A stretch of 64,000 bases of DNA, from positions 459,233,576 to 459,297,575 of the forward strand of contig CM077116.1 of the NCBI GenBank assembly GCA_039619475.1, read 5' to 3'. Each line of letters opens with the position of its first letter. Position 1 is the stretch's first letter. This stretch comes from Icerya purchasi (taxonomy: Eukaryota > Arthropoda > Insecta > Hemiptera > Monophlebidae). Below are positions 1 through 27,330 of this stretch, one piece after another. Made by a program: the position numbers and the translations under genes. The notes under the pieces were generated by a model. That model made no database searches, had not been told where the DNA came from, and was given only the letters and a program-made list of their open reading frames with translations.

Positions 1-94
1 ATTTGTTTTAATTATTTTTAAATTCTGAAATTTTTTCATTTTTAACTTAAAATTTTCAGATATTGATTAAAACTTATTTTTACTTTTTTTTTAG

Positions 95-15217
<15,123 letters not shown>

Positions 15218-15270
15218 AGTTACCAAAAGACTCGAGGAAAACGAACCGCCTCATAGAATATTGTTTTGTA

Positions 15271-15276
15271 AATAAA
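15271..15276 (+). terminator. Candidate polyadenylation signal of Kdm4
   Basis: AATAAA just downstream of the Kdm4 stop. Such hexamers are frequent in AT-rich DNA, so position is the main support. Confidence 0.45.
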
Positions 15277-16682
15277 AATTTACCAGTCACGTACGTATTT
15301 TTTAATTTTCGAATTTAGTTTAGTTCGTAATAATAATTTTAATGATGCGGTACAAGTAGCCTTAAAACTTGGTGAACGTATTCTATTCAACAATTTGAAC
15401 GGGTTTTTGGTCGCCTTTATATATTTGACGCGGTAAATCAGATACCTAGATTTAGGTATAACTTTTAATGTGAATATAGTATTTTGGAAAAATTGGAAAA
15501 AAAAAAATACATTTACAATGTTTGAAATCGAAATCGTGCCGCATGTTTTCGGTACTGAAACGAAATTAACTAAGAATATCTTTTGATGCATTTTATAATT
15601 TTAGTTATCGACAACATCTAAGACTTTTGCAGCTTTTATTAAAGCAAATTTTACCAATTTTCAGTTTGGTTTGGTTTTCAATTTTTGTTGCAGTAAAAGA
15701 ACCGCTTCCCCAATCTAATTTTATAATACAAATGTTTAAAAAATATCTCTTTAGCTCTATTAAATATTTGGAATGAAAAATACTGTTATAGAAATAGAAA
15801 ATTCATGAGATTAGTGCCATACGTCAAGAGACATGCTTTTAAAGTAATTTTGTCGTTTTTCAGAAAAAATAAAATTTATTTAAAAGCTGAAAATTTTGCT
15901 CTCGCTGCCCGGAGCAGTTGTCTGACTTGCTTGCTCTTAGAGCTGATCCTGTTGTAAGATAAATAATTATTCCGCTGTTCGTATTTTCAGTTATATCAAC
16001 GAAATTCTATACAACTGTTTAACTTTTTCGAAAAAACAGATTTTAACTTTCGACACTATATGCATATTACTACTGGGGTTGAGGTTTATTTAGCGTAATC
16101 AACGCCAGAATTACTTAATAAATACTTTTTGTATTTATTGGAATAATTAGTTCATGAGCTTTTCCGAATGTGTGTGGTAACAAAGTTGATTATGGAATAA
16201 AAAAAAATCTGCTTTGAACTCTGGTTATCAAGGGAAAATTTTAAAATGAAATGTGTAAGAGATTTAAATGAAATATCTAAAAAAGGATAAGAAAAATGCG
16301 TGTATCTACCATTAAAATGTTTTCATTTAAAAAATAAATAGTTTCATATTTGAAGAGAGATTTTATAAATGTAATACCATTTTTTATAACTTAGTTAACT
16401 TTTTAAAAATAATAATATAAATTAAAAAGTATAACGTAGCTAATTTTATTACAGTTGAAAAATTCGTAAATTTTTCTACAACTTTTTTTCAGGAACAACT
16501 GTCCCACGGTTGTAGAATATTAAAATTAATAAACGGAGGCCGACTAATTTTGTGCTATTTAGTTTATTATCGTAGCAAAATTACGACATAATCGCTTCTA
16601 AATTAATTACTATTTTGCTTAAACGTATACTAATACTATGTATATTTTGTAAACGTCTTATTATTATTATTAATAATCTGAA

Positions 16683-16713
<31 letters not shown>

Positions 16714-19224
16714 TGAATGAATGATTAAAATTTAAAAAATGCTAAACTTGTTTCGTAATATTAGACATTCTTTCTATCGTTTGTTAAAAAGTTTCATTTT
16801 GTCAATGCGATGAAGTAATTTTTGTATGCACTTCAGTATATTCGTAGGCATCTTGCCACAATTCCAAAAATTCATCGATTTTCCTAAAAGCTTTAATTGG
16901 TTTTAAAATCGTTTATTCTTTTGTCGCAATTTTTTTTTTTTTTTTAAAAAAAACTTCACACTAATTTAGGGAAATTTTTTAATTCCGATCGAAACATAAA
17001 AAGAGACAGTATGTAAAAAGATGCACGAAGGATTATTTTAAGTGTTTTTATTTTCCTTCGCAAGTTAATATTGGCTTGTTTGGACTGTTGATAATTTCAG
17101 TGGAAAGTATCATCTTGCTGTGTGCTTTAAGGTCGAAAATGCTATTAAATAAGAGTGAAATATAAAAGACATCGATGAGCAACCTCTTTTATTTCTCATT
17201 TTCCCTTCCTTCCATCCTGTTTTAAGATCAGTGTAGTACTTTTATAAATAGAAAATTGTTAATAAAACCATGTTATGTATTTGTAACTGTTAATGTGAGT
17301 ACATTTCCTCCGGATTGCGTTCATTTATATAATTTTTTCTTTGTATTTTTTTTAAATCGTTAAATTATAATGGAGCTTTTGATCAATTCAGTGACATGGC
17401 AGATATGAAAAAAAATCCACTATTATTCATAATTTTAAAGTTTTGTTTACTGCACACATAGACTGTGGAAAATAGAAAAAGTTTTTTTATCGAATTGAAA
17501 ATTACCAAAAAAAAAAAAATTAGCTAGTGTTTTATGGTACAAAAATTTCTATTTTATAATTAACAATTTATTTTTTTTCTTTTCGAAATTTGAATGTTGT
17601 TTATATTTTAATAAGTCCTAAACTGCCGCTTGACGTAATACCAATGAAAAACGTTCACCAATTTTATTATAAAAAGGTTATATTACTGTCATGGTTGTAA
17701 TTGAATGTTCGCTTTGAAAGAAGGATCATTTCCGTAACCATTTCATATTTTTTAAGCATCGATGATCCCACGGGTCTTTCAACTAAAAGATCCTTTGTAA
17801 AGTGTTTCTGCGATAGACTGGAAACAGTTTTTTTTCAAGGTGACCAGTTGAATTATCGATAATAAAAGTACTCTCATTTTGTAAGCAAGATTATTTTTAA
17901 TTTCTACAAGTGTAACGGTACAAATCGCGAATAAATGTAACAATCATAATATTACATCGGCAAACCAAAAATTATAGTTCTATATGTTTTAGATGTATCC
18001 TTTATTTGGCTATCGATCTCGTAATGACGTTATTTATTGTAGTTGTAATTGTAAAATAGCGAATATTTATTTAGTACGTACCTTGTTTAAATATTTGAAT
18101 TTCATTTTAAGTCATCACGTGATTTTTGTATAACTTATTTACACATTTCATAATTCAATTCTGATATATTATTATAACGCATTGCTAAAAGTTATATATA
18201 TAAATATATGTATATTTTAATTTTCCGTAATCGATTATACTTTAATTGGTTTTTTAATAAACGTGTTCATTTGTTAGTGCTCAACTTCATTTTTTTTTAA
18301 ATTTTTATTAATACATTTAAAAATTGGAATATTATGCAGAGTTTCAAAAAACAAAGTCTAAAACTAATACATTTTTTAAAATAACATTTAAAATGAATTC
18401 ATGTAGAGTACGTCGTATTTATTGAAAATGGATAAATTTGTCTCCAACGTAACAAATGTAATTTGGTAACTGTGATACAGTAAAGATAGTTTGTTGCATG
18501 TAGTGAACTAGTATGAATAAAGGGTAGATCGACAGTTTACTATTGCCTTTTTTTTTCAAACTCCGTTTCTAACTTGTTTTTAATATTTAGGCCTTTTTTA
18601 TTTTGTTATTCGTATTGTATGTCTGTCTGTTTAAATGAAAGAGTTTGAGTTCAATTTATCCGTTGGCATTATATTTACGATTGTATTACACTTTTGAGCG
18701 GTTCATTGATAAAGAGATAAAATGTCGGTGGCAAATTGTTTTACTGTCGAATACAACTTCAAGGAGTACTGTAAAAGTAACGGGTGTTCGGTCGGAGCTG
18801 ACATAAGCAGCCTTTGATAGTAATCAGAAAATGTTTACACTTGCCTATTGTTCTTGAAAAAATTTCTTGTCAGATAAAGAGGAATTTTATTAAACTATTG
18901 TAAGTCATCAGCAAAAGAACTTGCAGTAACAGCGTATATGAGGCAATGTAAATAAACATTAAATTTTGTGAAACCGAGCGATAAAATTGAATAATATTCT
19001 TACTTGTCATTTAAAAGTTTTTATAAATGTCTGCATTTTCAGTTGTGTCCACTTCCGAAGATAATCGCTGTAAGAAAGATTGTATATTTCAGTGTGGTTG
19101 TAAGTTACACCTAAGAACAAGAACTTTGTTTAGATTTACCTATCTTCGAATTAATCAAGAATTAATTTTATTATAAATGACGAGTATGGTAATTTTCATT
19201 TTTTTAAGAATTAAAAAACTATAG
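15277..19224. other. Intergenic, no gene recognised
   Basis: AT-rich stretch. No splice-consistent conserved coding segment was recognised on either strand. It holds a poly-A run at 16686-16713 and several long T runs. It could contain the remote 3' UTR of Kdm4. Confidence 0.6.
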
Positions 19225-19434
19225 CTTATAGCGGCGGAGTTGGCTGAAAGAAAATGGACACAGCAAGTTTTGAAATATATCTATAAAAATAAAATTGTCC
19301 CTGCAATGTTTCATCATTTCAGTGAAAATGCTCATAATACTAGGGCATCAGTGCAATTTTTCAATCATGATTACACACGTTGTACAGTACCTGTCGCTTT
19401 AGTTAATCGACTGAATTGGGTTAGTAATGAATAG
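19225..19434 (+). other. Unassigned open frame of about 70 codons
   Basis: Open from just after an in-frame TAG at 19222-19224 to the TAG at 19432-19434. It reads ...ERKWTQQVLKYIY then SVQFFNHDYTRCTVPVALV. The amino-acid mix is less biased than that of random AT-rich frames, and AG at 19223-19224 could act as an acceptor. There is no ATG at its start and no family is recognised. It may be a terminal exon, a transposon scrap or chance. Confidence 0.2.
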
Positions 19435-19770
19435 AGAAGATATACGTTGCGAACTATCTATTATTAATTATAGTATGTGTAACAGATGCAAACTATATCG
19501 AAGCAGTGTAGTTATTAAAAAATCGTGTGAAATAAAATTCCTTTTACACTTCTGCTTAATATTTGTTTTGTGTTCGAGAAATTTCTAAAAAATACACTCC
19601 TGAACCGAAAAATTTGCGCCTTCCGAATGTAAACTAAAAATTGTAGTAGGAACGAATTAATTTTAAAATAAGTTAAAACTCAGTGATTAAAAATAAAAAA
19701 ATGTTTTTTTACAAAAAATAAATACCGACTTCAAGGTTTATTATAAAAATTTAAAAATGCACTAAAAAGT

Positions 19771-20047
19771 AAAAAATAATTACTCCCGATAAAAAATATA
19801 TATCAGAGTGATATAACTTAAGGTGATATCGTAATTCTTATACAACATTAACTTTTTGGAGTTGGAGTTAAATTTATGTTACTATATCTAGGAACAATTT
19901 AATGAACATTTAATGCAGTTTTTAATTATTATTTTAATATGAATTTGATGCCAACTCCAAAAAGTTAATGTTGTATAAGAATTACGACATCACCACTTAA
20001 GTTATATCACTCTGATATATATTTTTTATCGGGAGTAATTATTTTTA
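19771..20047. repeat. Large palindrome, 97-bp arms
   Basis: Arms 19771-19867 and 19951-20047 are inverted copies (each contains TTAATGTTGTATAAGAATTA or its complement) around an 83-bp spacer. A third partial copy lies at 20259-20365 in the orientation of the right arm. Typical of a foldback MITE. Confidence 0.85.
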
Positions 20048-20734
20048 ACCAACTTCAAAAAAGGAGGAGGTATTCAATTCGACTGTATTTTTATTTTTTT
20101 ATTTCTTTTATTTATTTATTTTTTTATGTGTGTTGCCAAAGAACTTTCTTCTAGATGAACCGATTTGGATGATTCTTCTTTTATTTGAAAGATAGTGTTT
20201 CTCATGTGGTCCCATTTAAATTTGATCAAGATCTGACCGGTAGTTTTTGAGTTATCCTTAATGTTGTATAAGAATTATGATATCACCTTAAGTTACATAT
20301 ATCAGTCTGATATATATTTTTTATCGGGAGTAATTATTTTTTACTTTTTAGTGCATTTTTATTCAATTAAATTAAAACATTTTAATAAGGACAGATATTT
20401 CCATGGTAAAAACATTAAAAACTACATTCCCATGGTAATTTGGTAAATTTATAGTATTTTAAGTCAATAAATCTAACCGGACGGTGAAAACAATCATAAA
20501 TGAAAAGCATCCAAAAAGCTTCAATCTACCGCATTATTAAGGATAACTCAAAAACTACCGGTCAGATCTTGATCAAATTTAAATGGGACCACATGAGAAA
20601 CACTACCTTTCAAATAAAAGAAGAATCATCCAAATCGGTTCATCTAGAAGAAAGTTCTGAGGTAACACATATAAAAAAAATAAATAAAAATACAGTCGAA
20701 TTGAATACCTCCTCCTTTTTTGAAGTCGGTTAAA
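20046..20734. mobile_element. Inverted-repeat element with about 200-bp arms
   Basis: Arms 20046-20260 and 20538-20734 are inverted copies, starting near AACTTCAAAAAAGGAGGAGG and including GACCGGTAGTTTTTGAGTTA. The sequence with ACTTCAAAAAAGGAGGAGG ends is a repeat type I recall from several insect genomes. Its centre contains the third copy of the neighbouring palindrome, so the two are nested. Confidence 0.8.
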
Positions 20735-20808
20735 AAATACTTAAAATGATTAAAACTGAAAAAAACAATTTCTGATTGTCTAATTGGGTAATTTTTGGTT
20801 TTAATGAC

Positions 20809-21503
20809 CAGGGCTGTATCCAGACCAAAATTTCGAGAGGGGTAATAAATATATTATTACAACGTAATTCTTAGGCTACCCCCCATTCGAAAAAATGTCC
20901 CAATTTTATGTAACGCTAAATGTCCCAAAAAAATGTCCCAATTTTATGTAACGTTTGTTATATTTTGTAGGATTTTTGTTATTATTATTTAAAAAATGTC
21001 ATAATTTTATGTAATGAAATATGTAACGAAAAATGTAACGAAAAAATGTCTTAATTTTATATAACGGAAGGTAAATGTTAGAATAGGATTTTTGTGGTTG
21101 TTATTTTTTGTGTGTGTTGATGCTAGTAAGAATTACGTTGTAAATTTTGATCATTTTATACAAAGTATAGAAGAGAAAGAGACAGAAATGAAAGCAGGAG
21201 GGGTCAAGGGGCACAGCCCCTTGCGAGGCCAAAATGGCCGAGTTTGCATATATATATATATATGTGCGTGTGTGTGTGTCTATTATCATGAAATATATTT
21301 ATTTATAAATAGTACACTGAAGTCTTGTAGTAAATTATTGTATATGCAATATTTGAACATTACAATAAAAACAAATAAAAAATATCGTTTTCATAGAATT
21401 CACAAAAATTTTAATTTTCTTTTTTTTTTGAAATTTCGGTCCATTTAATTCAAGCAGTTAATATTTCGCAGACTCTGAAAACCCCCTCTCAGATACGGCC
21501 CTG
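20809..21503. mobile_element. CAGGGC-ended repeat element (695 bp)
   Basis: The left end CAGGGCTGTATC and the right end GATACGGCCCTG are a 12-bp inverted pair with one mismatch; both are followed inward by GAGAGGGG-type sequence. The inside includes several ATGTCCCAATTTTATGTAACG-like short repeats (20896-21070) and a hairpin AGGGGCACAGCCCCT near 21210. It is hAT-like by its CAG ends, but the 8-bp flanks do not match. Confidence 0.6.
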
Positions 21504-22640
21504 ATGGAAGTAATGAAACTATATTTCAGTTTTTTAAAAGAACTTTCAGAATTTGCGACGAGTTTAAGAAAACTTACAAAAAAAAGATTTCCTGAACGAC
21601 AAAGTAAAATTGTGTAAATTATATATAATCATTACGCCATTAAATGAACAGAAAAATAGAATGAACCCATCAGATTTTTTATTAATATATAATAAATAAA
21701 TATGTGAATTAAATTTAATCTGATAAATAAATATGAACAATATCATAAAATTTAAAATAAAACTATAAATAGACAATGCGGCGTAGGGAATCTATACATT
21801 TGTTTTATAGGAACAACATTGTGCGAAATGCAACCTATCTATTTCCCCAATTTGCAGTTCGGCTAATTTCTTGGTTATAAATTCTTGTTTGTATTTTATA
21901 TTTTTATGTTGTGTTAGAATTATCCCTTGCCGAAAACTATTCATTTTAATATACGTGTGAGTTTGTACTAATTGTAAACTTTTATGTGTTGTCATTTAAA
22001 ATTTAAGCAGAATACTATATATTGTTGGATGGTACACTAAATGAGAAAATTACGATTTTTAACAAATTTGCTTTTAATTTAAATGACAATTTATAACTGA
22101 GACTGAACACTGATTGATGGGTAAAATAATCAGAACTGAAATTTTCTCAAAACAACTTGGTTTCCTCAAACACTAAATAACTTTATATAATAATAGATGT
22201 TTAATTTATCGAACTCGAAAATTTGATATGTTCACATTTGCATTTTATGTAAATTAATCAATTGATACGACAGTATTTTGTATTAATGTGAAACACAAGC
22301 TTCATGAAACACTGCATATTCAGTTAGAAATTATTGTAATTTACATTATTTTATGTAATATTTGCGCAAAAAATTATTCTACTTTATGCAACATTCCTTA
22401 AATGTGTACGTTCCTAGATTGTTAAAAATATTTAGAAAAAGAACCGCACTGCTAACGGGATGATAGCTTATTTTTTGCAAACCTTAAAGGTTTTTTTAAG
22501 CAACTGAAATGTAGTTCCGTTATTTGGAATAGCAAACGTTCCATAGATATGACAACACATTTTGGAAGTCACTGAAAGAGCGACTTTTACTTATTTTATT
22601 CCTTCATCAATTTTATAAAATCAAAGTATTTTTTTAAGGC

Positions 22641-22747
22641 AGTGCGCAATTCGAGTTTTCAGCGGGCGGGCTGTTTCCGATCGGTACGCAATTCGAGTGC
22701 GACTTCCCGCTGCGTTTTGGGTCTGATGCGGAATTCGAGTGTTCCCG
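22641..22747. repeat. GC-rich minisatellite, three units of about 41 bp
   Basis: The phrase (G/A)CGCAATTCGAGT or GCGGAATTCGAGT recurs near 22645, 22687 and 22728, each followed by GC-rich sequence. It stands out from the AT-rich surroundings and abuts a LINE fragment. Confidence 0.5.
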
Positions 22748-22789
22748 AAAATTGCCACATATACAGTTGCAGGAGTACCGAAATAATTG

Positions 22790-23230
22790 ATTTTTTGCTA
22801 ATTTAATAAGATTTGTCGTATTAGAGCTCCGTACGCCGACCGATAGGATGTCCTTTATAAAAAATATAGAACATTCAGCAGAAAGAGATGAACACTCAAA
22901 GAACACATAATCCGCATCACAAACACGCTATTCGTTTGAGAGGAGAGGACAATATGGAGAGGCAACCAACAAAAATCGAAAACAAGAAGAAGATAATAAA
23001 GTATGGTTTAAGAGCGCAGACGAATAACAGAGACAACAACAGAACGACAAAGTGAAGGAAACAAAGAGAACCACGGATTGGCGGGAAGACTAGGTTGAAC
23101 AGACAGATAAAAAAAACGATTGTTAGAAAAAGAAGAAACTTAAATATCCGATACCATAATCTAAGATGAAAACCTTTGCACAGTGGGAATAGATTCAACG
23201 GAAGAGGGATTAAAGTCGTATTAAAGCAAA
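22790..23230 (-). mobile_element. LINE fragment A (RNase H-to-3' end region)
   Basis: On the minus strand it reads LFPLCKGFHLRLWYRIFKF, then FFECSSLSAECSIFF, matching fragment C (FLPLCKNFHLRFW; YECPAFSVERSTLYS). It is frameshifted and truncated. Confidence 0.7.
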
Positions 23231-23839
23231 TATTTTTAACATTGATGTCAAATATTTAAGGAGGCTAGGCTATGATGGTGCTGCGTATATGGCAAATGGC
23301 GTTTAAGCTGACCGAAACGTTAAGCGTTGCATTTTTGGAAACAAGTATATTACATTTTCTAAATGCAGTTGTCTGCAAATTATTTATAATGGTTAATCAT
23401 TGCGAAAGTTTCAAACGTTTCAAGAACTTCTCCACTTGCTCATTATGGTCGTTGGACATTCTTTAAATTTAGCGATAACGAAAATTCTTGTAAAATCCGT
23501 GGCTTCTTGAATTCGTTATATAATTATTTTCTGTAAAAACCACGTCACACGTATTATCAGTTATAAGAGCCAAAACACACGCTGAGGTAGCAAGGAACAA
23601 TCTAGACTATAAATACATCAAAACCCAACCACAGACTACTTCCAAACATATGATTAGTTTTTTTCACCGCTCTCCATATAAGCATGACCAATTACAGGTC
23701 TTCAGTTCAAATCGATTTTAAAACCGCTTTCTTGATTCAAATTTTTTAATTTTTCTATTTCAGTAGCCTCTTTTTTTTTTGTTCATTAATTATAGGCACG
23801 TCAGCACAGGACATTTACCAAACATAAAAGATTAGAAGA

Positions 23840-24290
23840 ATAGAAAGACATATGGAGCGACCGGTTCTATCAAGAAACGATTAGAGACAGAAGAAATGAA
23901 GGCAACTAACAAAGGAACAACAGAAGGAGATGGAAAAGCGAGAATGTAGAGAGCACTGTAAGGAGTAGGAAGGCCAAGGCTAAGCAAATTGAAATAAAAG
24001 ATCGCGCGTTCTTTCAAAATAAAGGAACATTTGAATAGTACGTGGTTTGCGTCACACGTGACATTTAAGGTAGGAGGATGAAAGAGACACAAAGGAGATT
24101 GAACAAGAGAAAAGTGGAAACGAAAAGCCGGGAGCAGACTATGATTAAAATGAAGGCGAACTATGGAAGAAGTGACAGAACGGCTGATACTGGAAAAATT
24201 TTTAAACCGAGGAGAAAAGGATGGAGAAGGCTGTAAGGCAAGGTAAAAGGAGTCAGCGTTGTAGAAAAAGGACGGATAGAGATCATTCCA
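23840..24290 (-). mobile_element. LINE fragment B (3' end region)
   Basis: On the minus strand it includes NVTCDANHVLFKCSFILKER and LPTPYSALYILAFPSPS, the Cys/His-containing C-terminus shared with fragments C, D and E. It is truncated. Confidence 0.75.
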
Positions 24291-24443
24291 AAAGTCACGC
24301 TTCTTTTGTTATTACTCGCTTTCTTGCATTTCCAATCCTAGCCATTATTTTTGTGTCGCTAAATTTAATATGATGATTATTTTTTGTTCTTTTTTGTGTT
24401 TGGAATCCGTGTTTCCTTGCTATACCAGTGTATTTTTTTGACT

Positions 24444-24478
24444 CTGATGATGAATAGAGTATTACTGTTCGAAACGTC
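24444..24478 (+). ncRNA. Partial hammerhead-ribozyme-like motif
   Basis: CTGATGA (24444-24450), a 6-bp stem GAATAG/CTGTTC (24452-24457 with 24465-24470, one G-T pair), then GAAA (24471-24474) and CGTC. This is the catalytic core and stem II layout of a hammerhead. No convincing stem III or upstream NUH cleavage site was found, so it is a remnant or coincidence. Confidence 0.3.
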
Positions 24479-24486
24479 AGCCGTGA

Positions 24487-25075
24487 GTTCCTGGCCATTC
24501 CGGCATCTCTGATAATGAGACAGCTGATTCTTTGGCTCAGGTTGCTGCTTCTTATTCTTTCTTCTTTAAAAAAGTCCCGTATTCTAATTTCCTGCCTCTG
24601 TGTAAAAATTTCCATCTCAGATTTTGGTCGGATGTATATACTTCCTCCATTTCTAATGGTCACTCCTTTTATCTGTCTGTTCAACCTAGTCTTCCTTCCA
24701 ATCCATGGTTCCTTCTTCACTTCCTTACTTTGTTGTCACCACTATACGTTTGCGCTTTAATCATTCCTTGCTGCCCTCCTCCCGCTTTCGCTTCCCATTA
24801 GCCTCCTCCCCATGTTGCCCTCACCATTCAAATGATACGGTTGTATCTGTGACGCTGATCACGTGTTTTATGAGTGCCCAGCTTTTTCAGTAGAGCGTTC
24901 GACTTTATATTCCCGTTTGCTTAGGGTTGGACTTTCTGCTCCTTTTAATGCCCGTTATATCCTGTCTTTTCCTTCTACACTTATTATCTTTCCCATTGTT
25001 ACCTTACTATTGACGATATCTAATCGTCCTATTAGCTTTTCTTTCCATTTTTAATTATTTCTGGGCGGAAGTCCT
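24487..25075 (+). mobile_element. LINE fragment C (RNase H domain to 3' end)
   Basis: It reads VPGHSGISDNETADSLAQVA, the RNase H motif with the catalytic-site Asp and His typical of I/jockey-group LINEs. Then FLPLCKNFHLRFWSDVY and, after a frame change near 24750, NHSLLPSSRFRF, DADHVFYECPAFSVERS and FNARYILSFPS. It is the longest and best-preserved copy of this family in the window. Confidence 0.85.
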
Positions 25076-25714
25076 TGGTTGATGAGTACATTTTTCTTTC
25101 TTTTTTTTTTTTTAATGTAAAAAAATAAGTCAGCTGATAATAAGTGTGGTGTGGTTTATACCGAAATAAATTATATAATGGATGAAATACTTTTAAAAAA
25201 TTAAAAGCCAGCGGCGAAATGTAAATATTTTGGTTCGACTTTTTTCCTAATAAAAATAGAAATTTGCAGTTATTGCGCGGGAAAAAATTATTTTAGAACG
25301 GAAATAATTTATAAATTAAAAAAAAAAAAAGATAGAAATCATAAAAAATCACGTTATCTTTTTATAAATTTTACTAAAAGATGAAATAAAATGTGGCATA
25401 ATTTCTTTTTATTTTCTTCTTTTTTTCACATAGTGTAAGATTTTAATAAGTTCTAGGGTTAAAGGAATAATCTTTTAGATGAACTTTATCACGTACTAGC
25501 CGTAGGGGATAATGAGTTATGTGATACATAAATAAATGAATAAACTAAAAAACAGATATTCCTTATTTTTTCTTTCTCTTTTACCTTTTTCTCCTTTTTT
25601 TTTAAAATTTATTATTTCATCAAATTCTTGAAAAGTTTTATTTCGTTACTATTATTTTTATTATTTATTTTACTTTTCCTCTTTTCCTTCTTCTTAATTT
25701 TGGATATATATATA

Positions 25715-26136
25715 CTAGCTGACCCGGCGAAATTCGTACCGCCTTAGAATCAATAAATGTTGTGTTAACTTATTAGCTGAATTAAATTCAGTTTTTTATT
25801 AAGATAAAATTAATACTCAAAATGAATTAAGTTCAATAAATGTACAAAAATCAAAATGAAAAGAGTATTTTAATTACATTAAAATGAATGTAATTTACGT
25901 GGCAGCAAGGCAATTGTTTTATTGAAGCGAATTCAAAGGATTCGCGTAGCATTATTGCACTACTTTTTGCTAAACTATTTGCTGGATGGTTTACACTCGG
26001 GTCGATTCCCCTCATCGAAGCACCTTGTGATATACGACATTTTTCGTTTGGTTGTCATGTGCGAGAACGAACAAAGTGTATGGTTTGCCGACACGTGAAC
26101 ATGCTACGTACAATTTACCGTAAGAGAAACATTTAT
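25715..26136 (-). mobile_element. Helitron 3' end with helicase C-terminus
   Basis: On the minus strand, 26136-26012 reads CFSYGKLYVACSRVGKPYTL and then NQTKNVVYHKVLR and a stop. This is the conserved C-terminus of the Rep/helicase protein of Helitrons (CFSHGQLYVACSRVG type). About 300 bp further it ends GGTCAGCTAG at 25715, a CTRR-type Helitron terminus followed by T. It is 5'-truncated at a TA microsatellite near 26140. Confidence 0.75.
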
Positions 26137-26154
26137 ATATATATATATCCTCCC

Positions 26155-26900
26155 CCCGGGGGGGTACTCATATATCTCTCTGAGGTCCGGAGCTCTAACC
26201 GGGAAGGGTCGCGTCCATAGCTGGTGGATAGTGGAACGGCCTACAGATATGCAGGTTAGCCGCGAATAACCAACAAGCGGTCGTGAACCAAGAGCGGCTT
26301 CTGGTTGAAAGTCTCAAGTAGTGACAGGGCAATGAGACAGGAGGATGTAGATGAGTAGCTAGAGGAACTACTTACAAAAGTCTGCAAAATCCTACGAATG
26401 TTTCACCCTCGGCGGGATTTGGTCGCCATAAAACCATAAAACACTACCTTCTCAGTAGTAACCGAAACCCAGAAGCGTCTGACTCTAGTAGAGCGGCTAT
26501 CTGGTTAGCGTCTGTACTTCATGTTAGGAGCGGCTGCTAATTGATCTCCACGGCTAACAACCGTGGTAGTATATCGGTCGACACATAACCAACCCATACC
26601 TACTTTCTTTCAACTGTTAAAACATGATGGCAAAAACAAATCATTTAACTACCCCAGGTGATACACAATTCACCATCACAAACCGCGATGCAGGCGGCTT
26701 ATCATTTTGTGGGGAAGCCGCATCAACATGTTCAAATAGATGGAAGACTTCCAGAAGAATTAGATACAGTGGACCGAAGAAAGAAAAGAGCAACATCGAC
26801 AGCGAATGCGGCAATATGGATACAAAAGAAAGCCAAAAGTTCAAACAGTTGAAAAATCGTGGTCCTAAGATGGCCAATTCGGAAAAAATAAAATAAAACA
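26155..26900 (+). mobile_element. Possible retroelement 5' region
   Basis: GC-rich block unlike its surroundings, starting with a run of C and G, with an open frame from 26624 (MMAKTNHLTTPGDTQ...) to 26896. The layout (GC-rich leader, then a short open frame cut off by a microsatellite) resembles the 5' end of a non-LTR element of the RTE/CFDP2-like kind, but I recognise no domain. Assignment is tentative. Confidence 0.35.
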
Positions 26901-26929
26901 TATATATATGTATTTATTTTTTTTGGTCA

Positions 26930-27330
26930 CGTCAACAGTGGAACTTACCCAACGTACAAAATTGTATATTATATAAGGAAAAGTTAGAAATTGAGGAGAT
27001 AAAGAAGGCCAACAAAGGAACTATATTGAGAGAGGGGAATGCAAGAATGGAGTGAACATTATAAAATAAAGGGACATTCGAACAAGACCTGATTCGCGTC
27101 ACAGGTATAATTAAGCTCCGAAGGGTCAAAAGGACACAAAAGAAATTGAACAATAGAAAAACGGAAAAGAGAAGCCGGAAGCAAACTATGATTGAACCGT
27201 AGGCGAACTATAGAGGAAATAATCGAACGGCTTAGGTTGGGGAAAAGATTAAACCAAGGAAGAGAGAGAGAAAGGAAAGGGCTGTACAGAAAGGTAAAAA
27301 GATCTAGGATTGGTAAAGAATGAAGGATAG
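26930..27330 (-). mobile_element. LINE fragment D (3' end region)
   Basis: On the minus strand it reads RLRFNHSLLPASLFRF, CDANQVLFECPFIL and, in another frame, VHSILAFPSLNIVPLLAF. Same family as fragments A-C and E; frameshifted. Confidence 0.75.

Noticed and set aside
24295..24720. 141-codon minus-strand open frame
   Set aside because: It is antisense to the LINE RNase H region, which is the real coding signal on the + strand.
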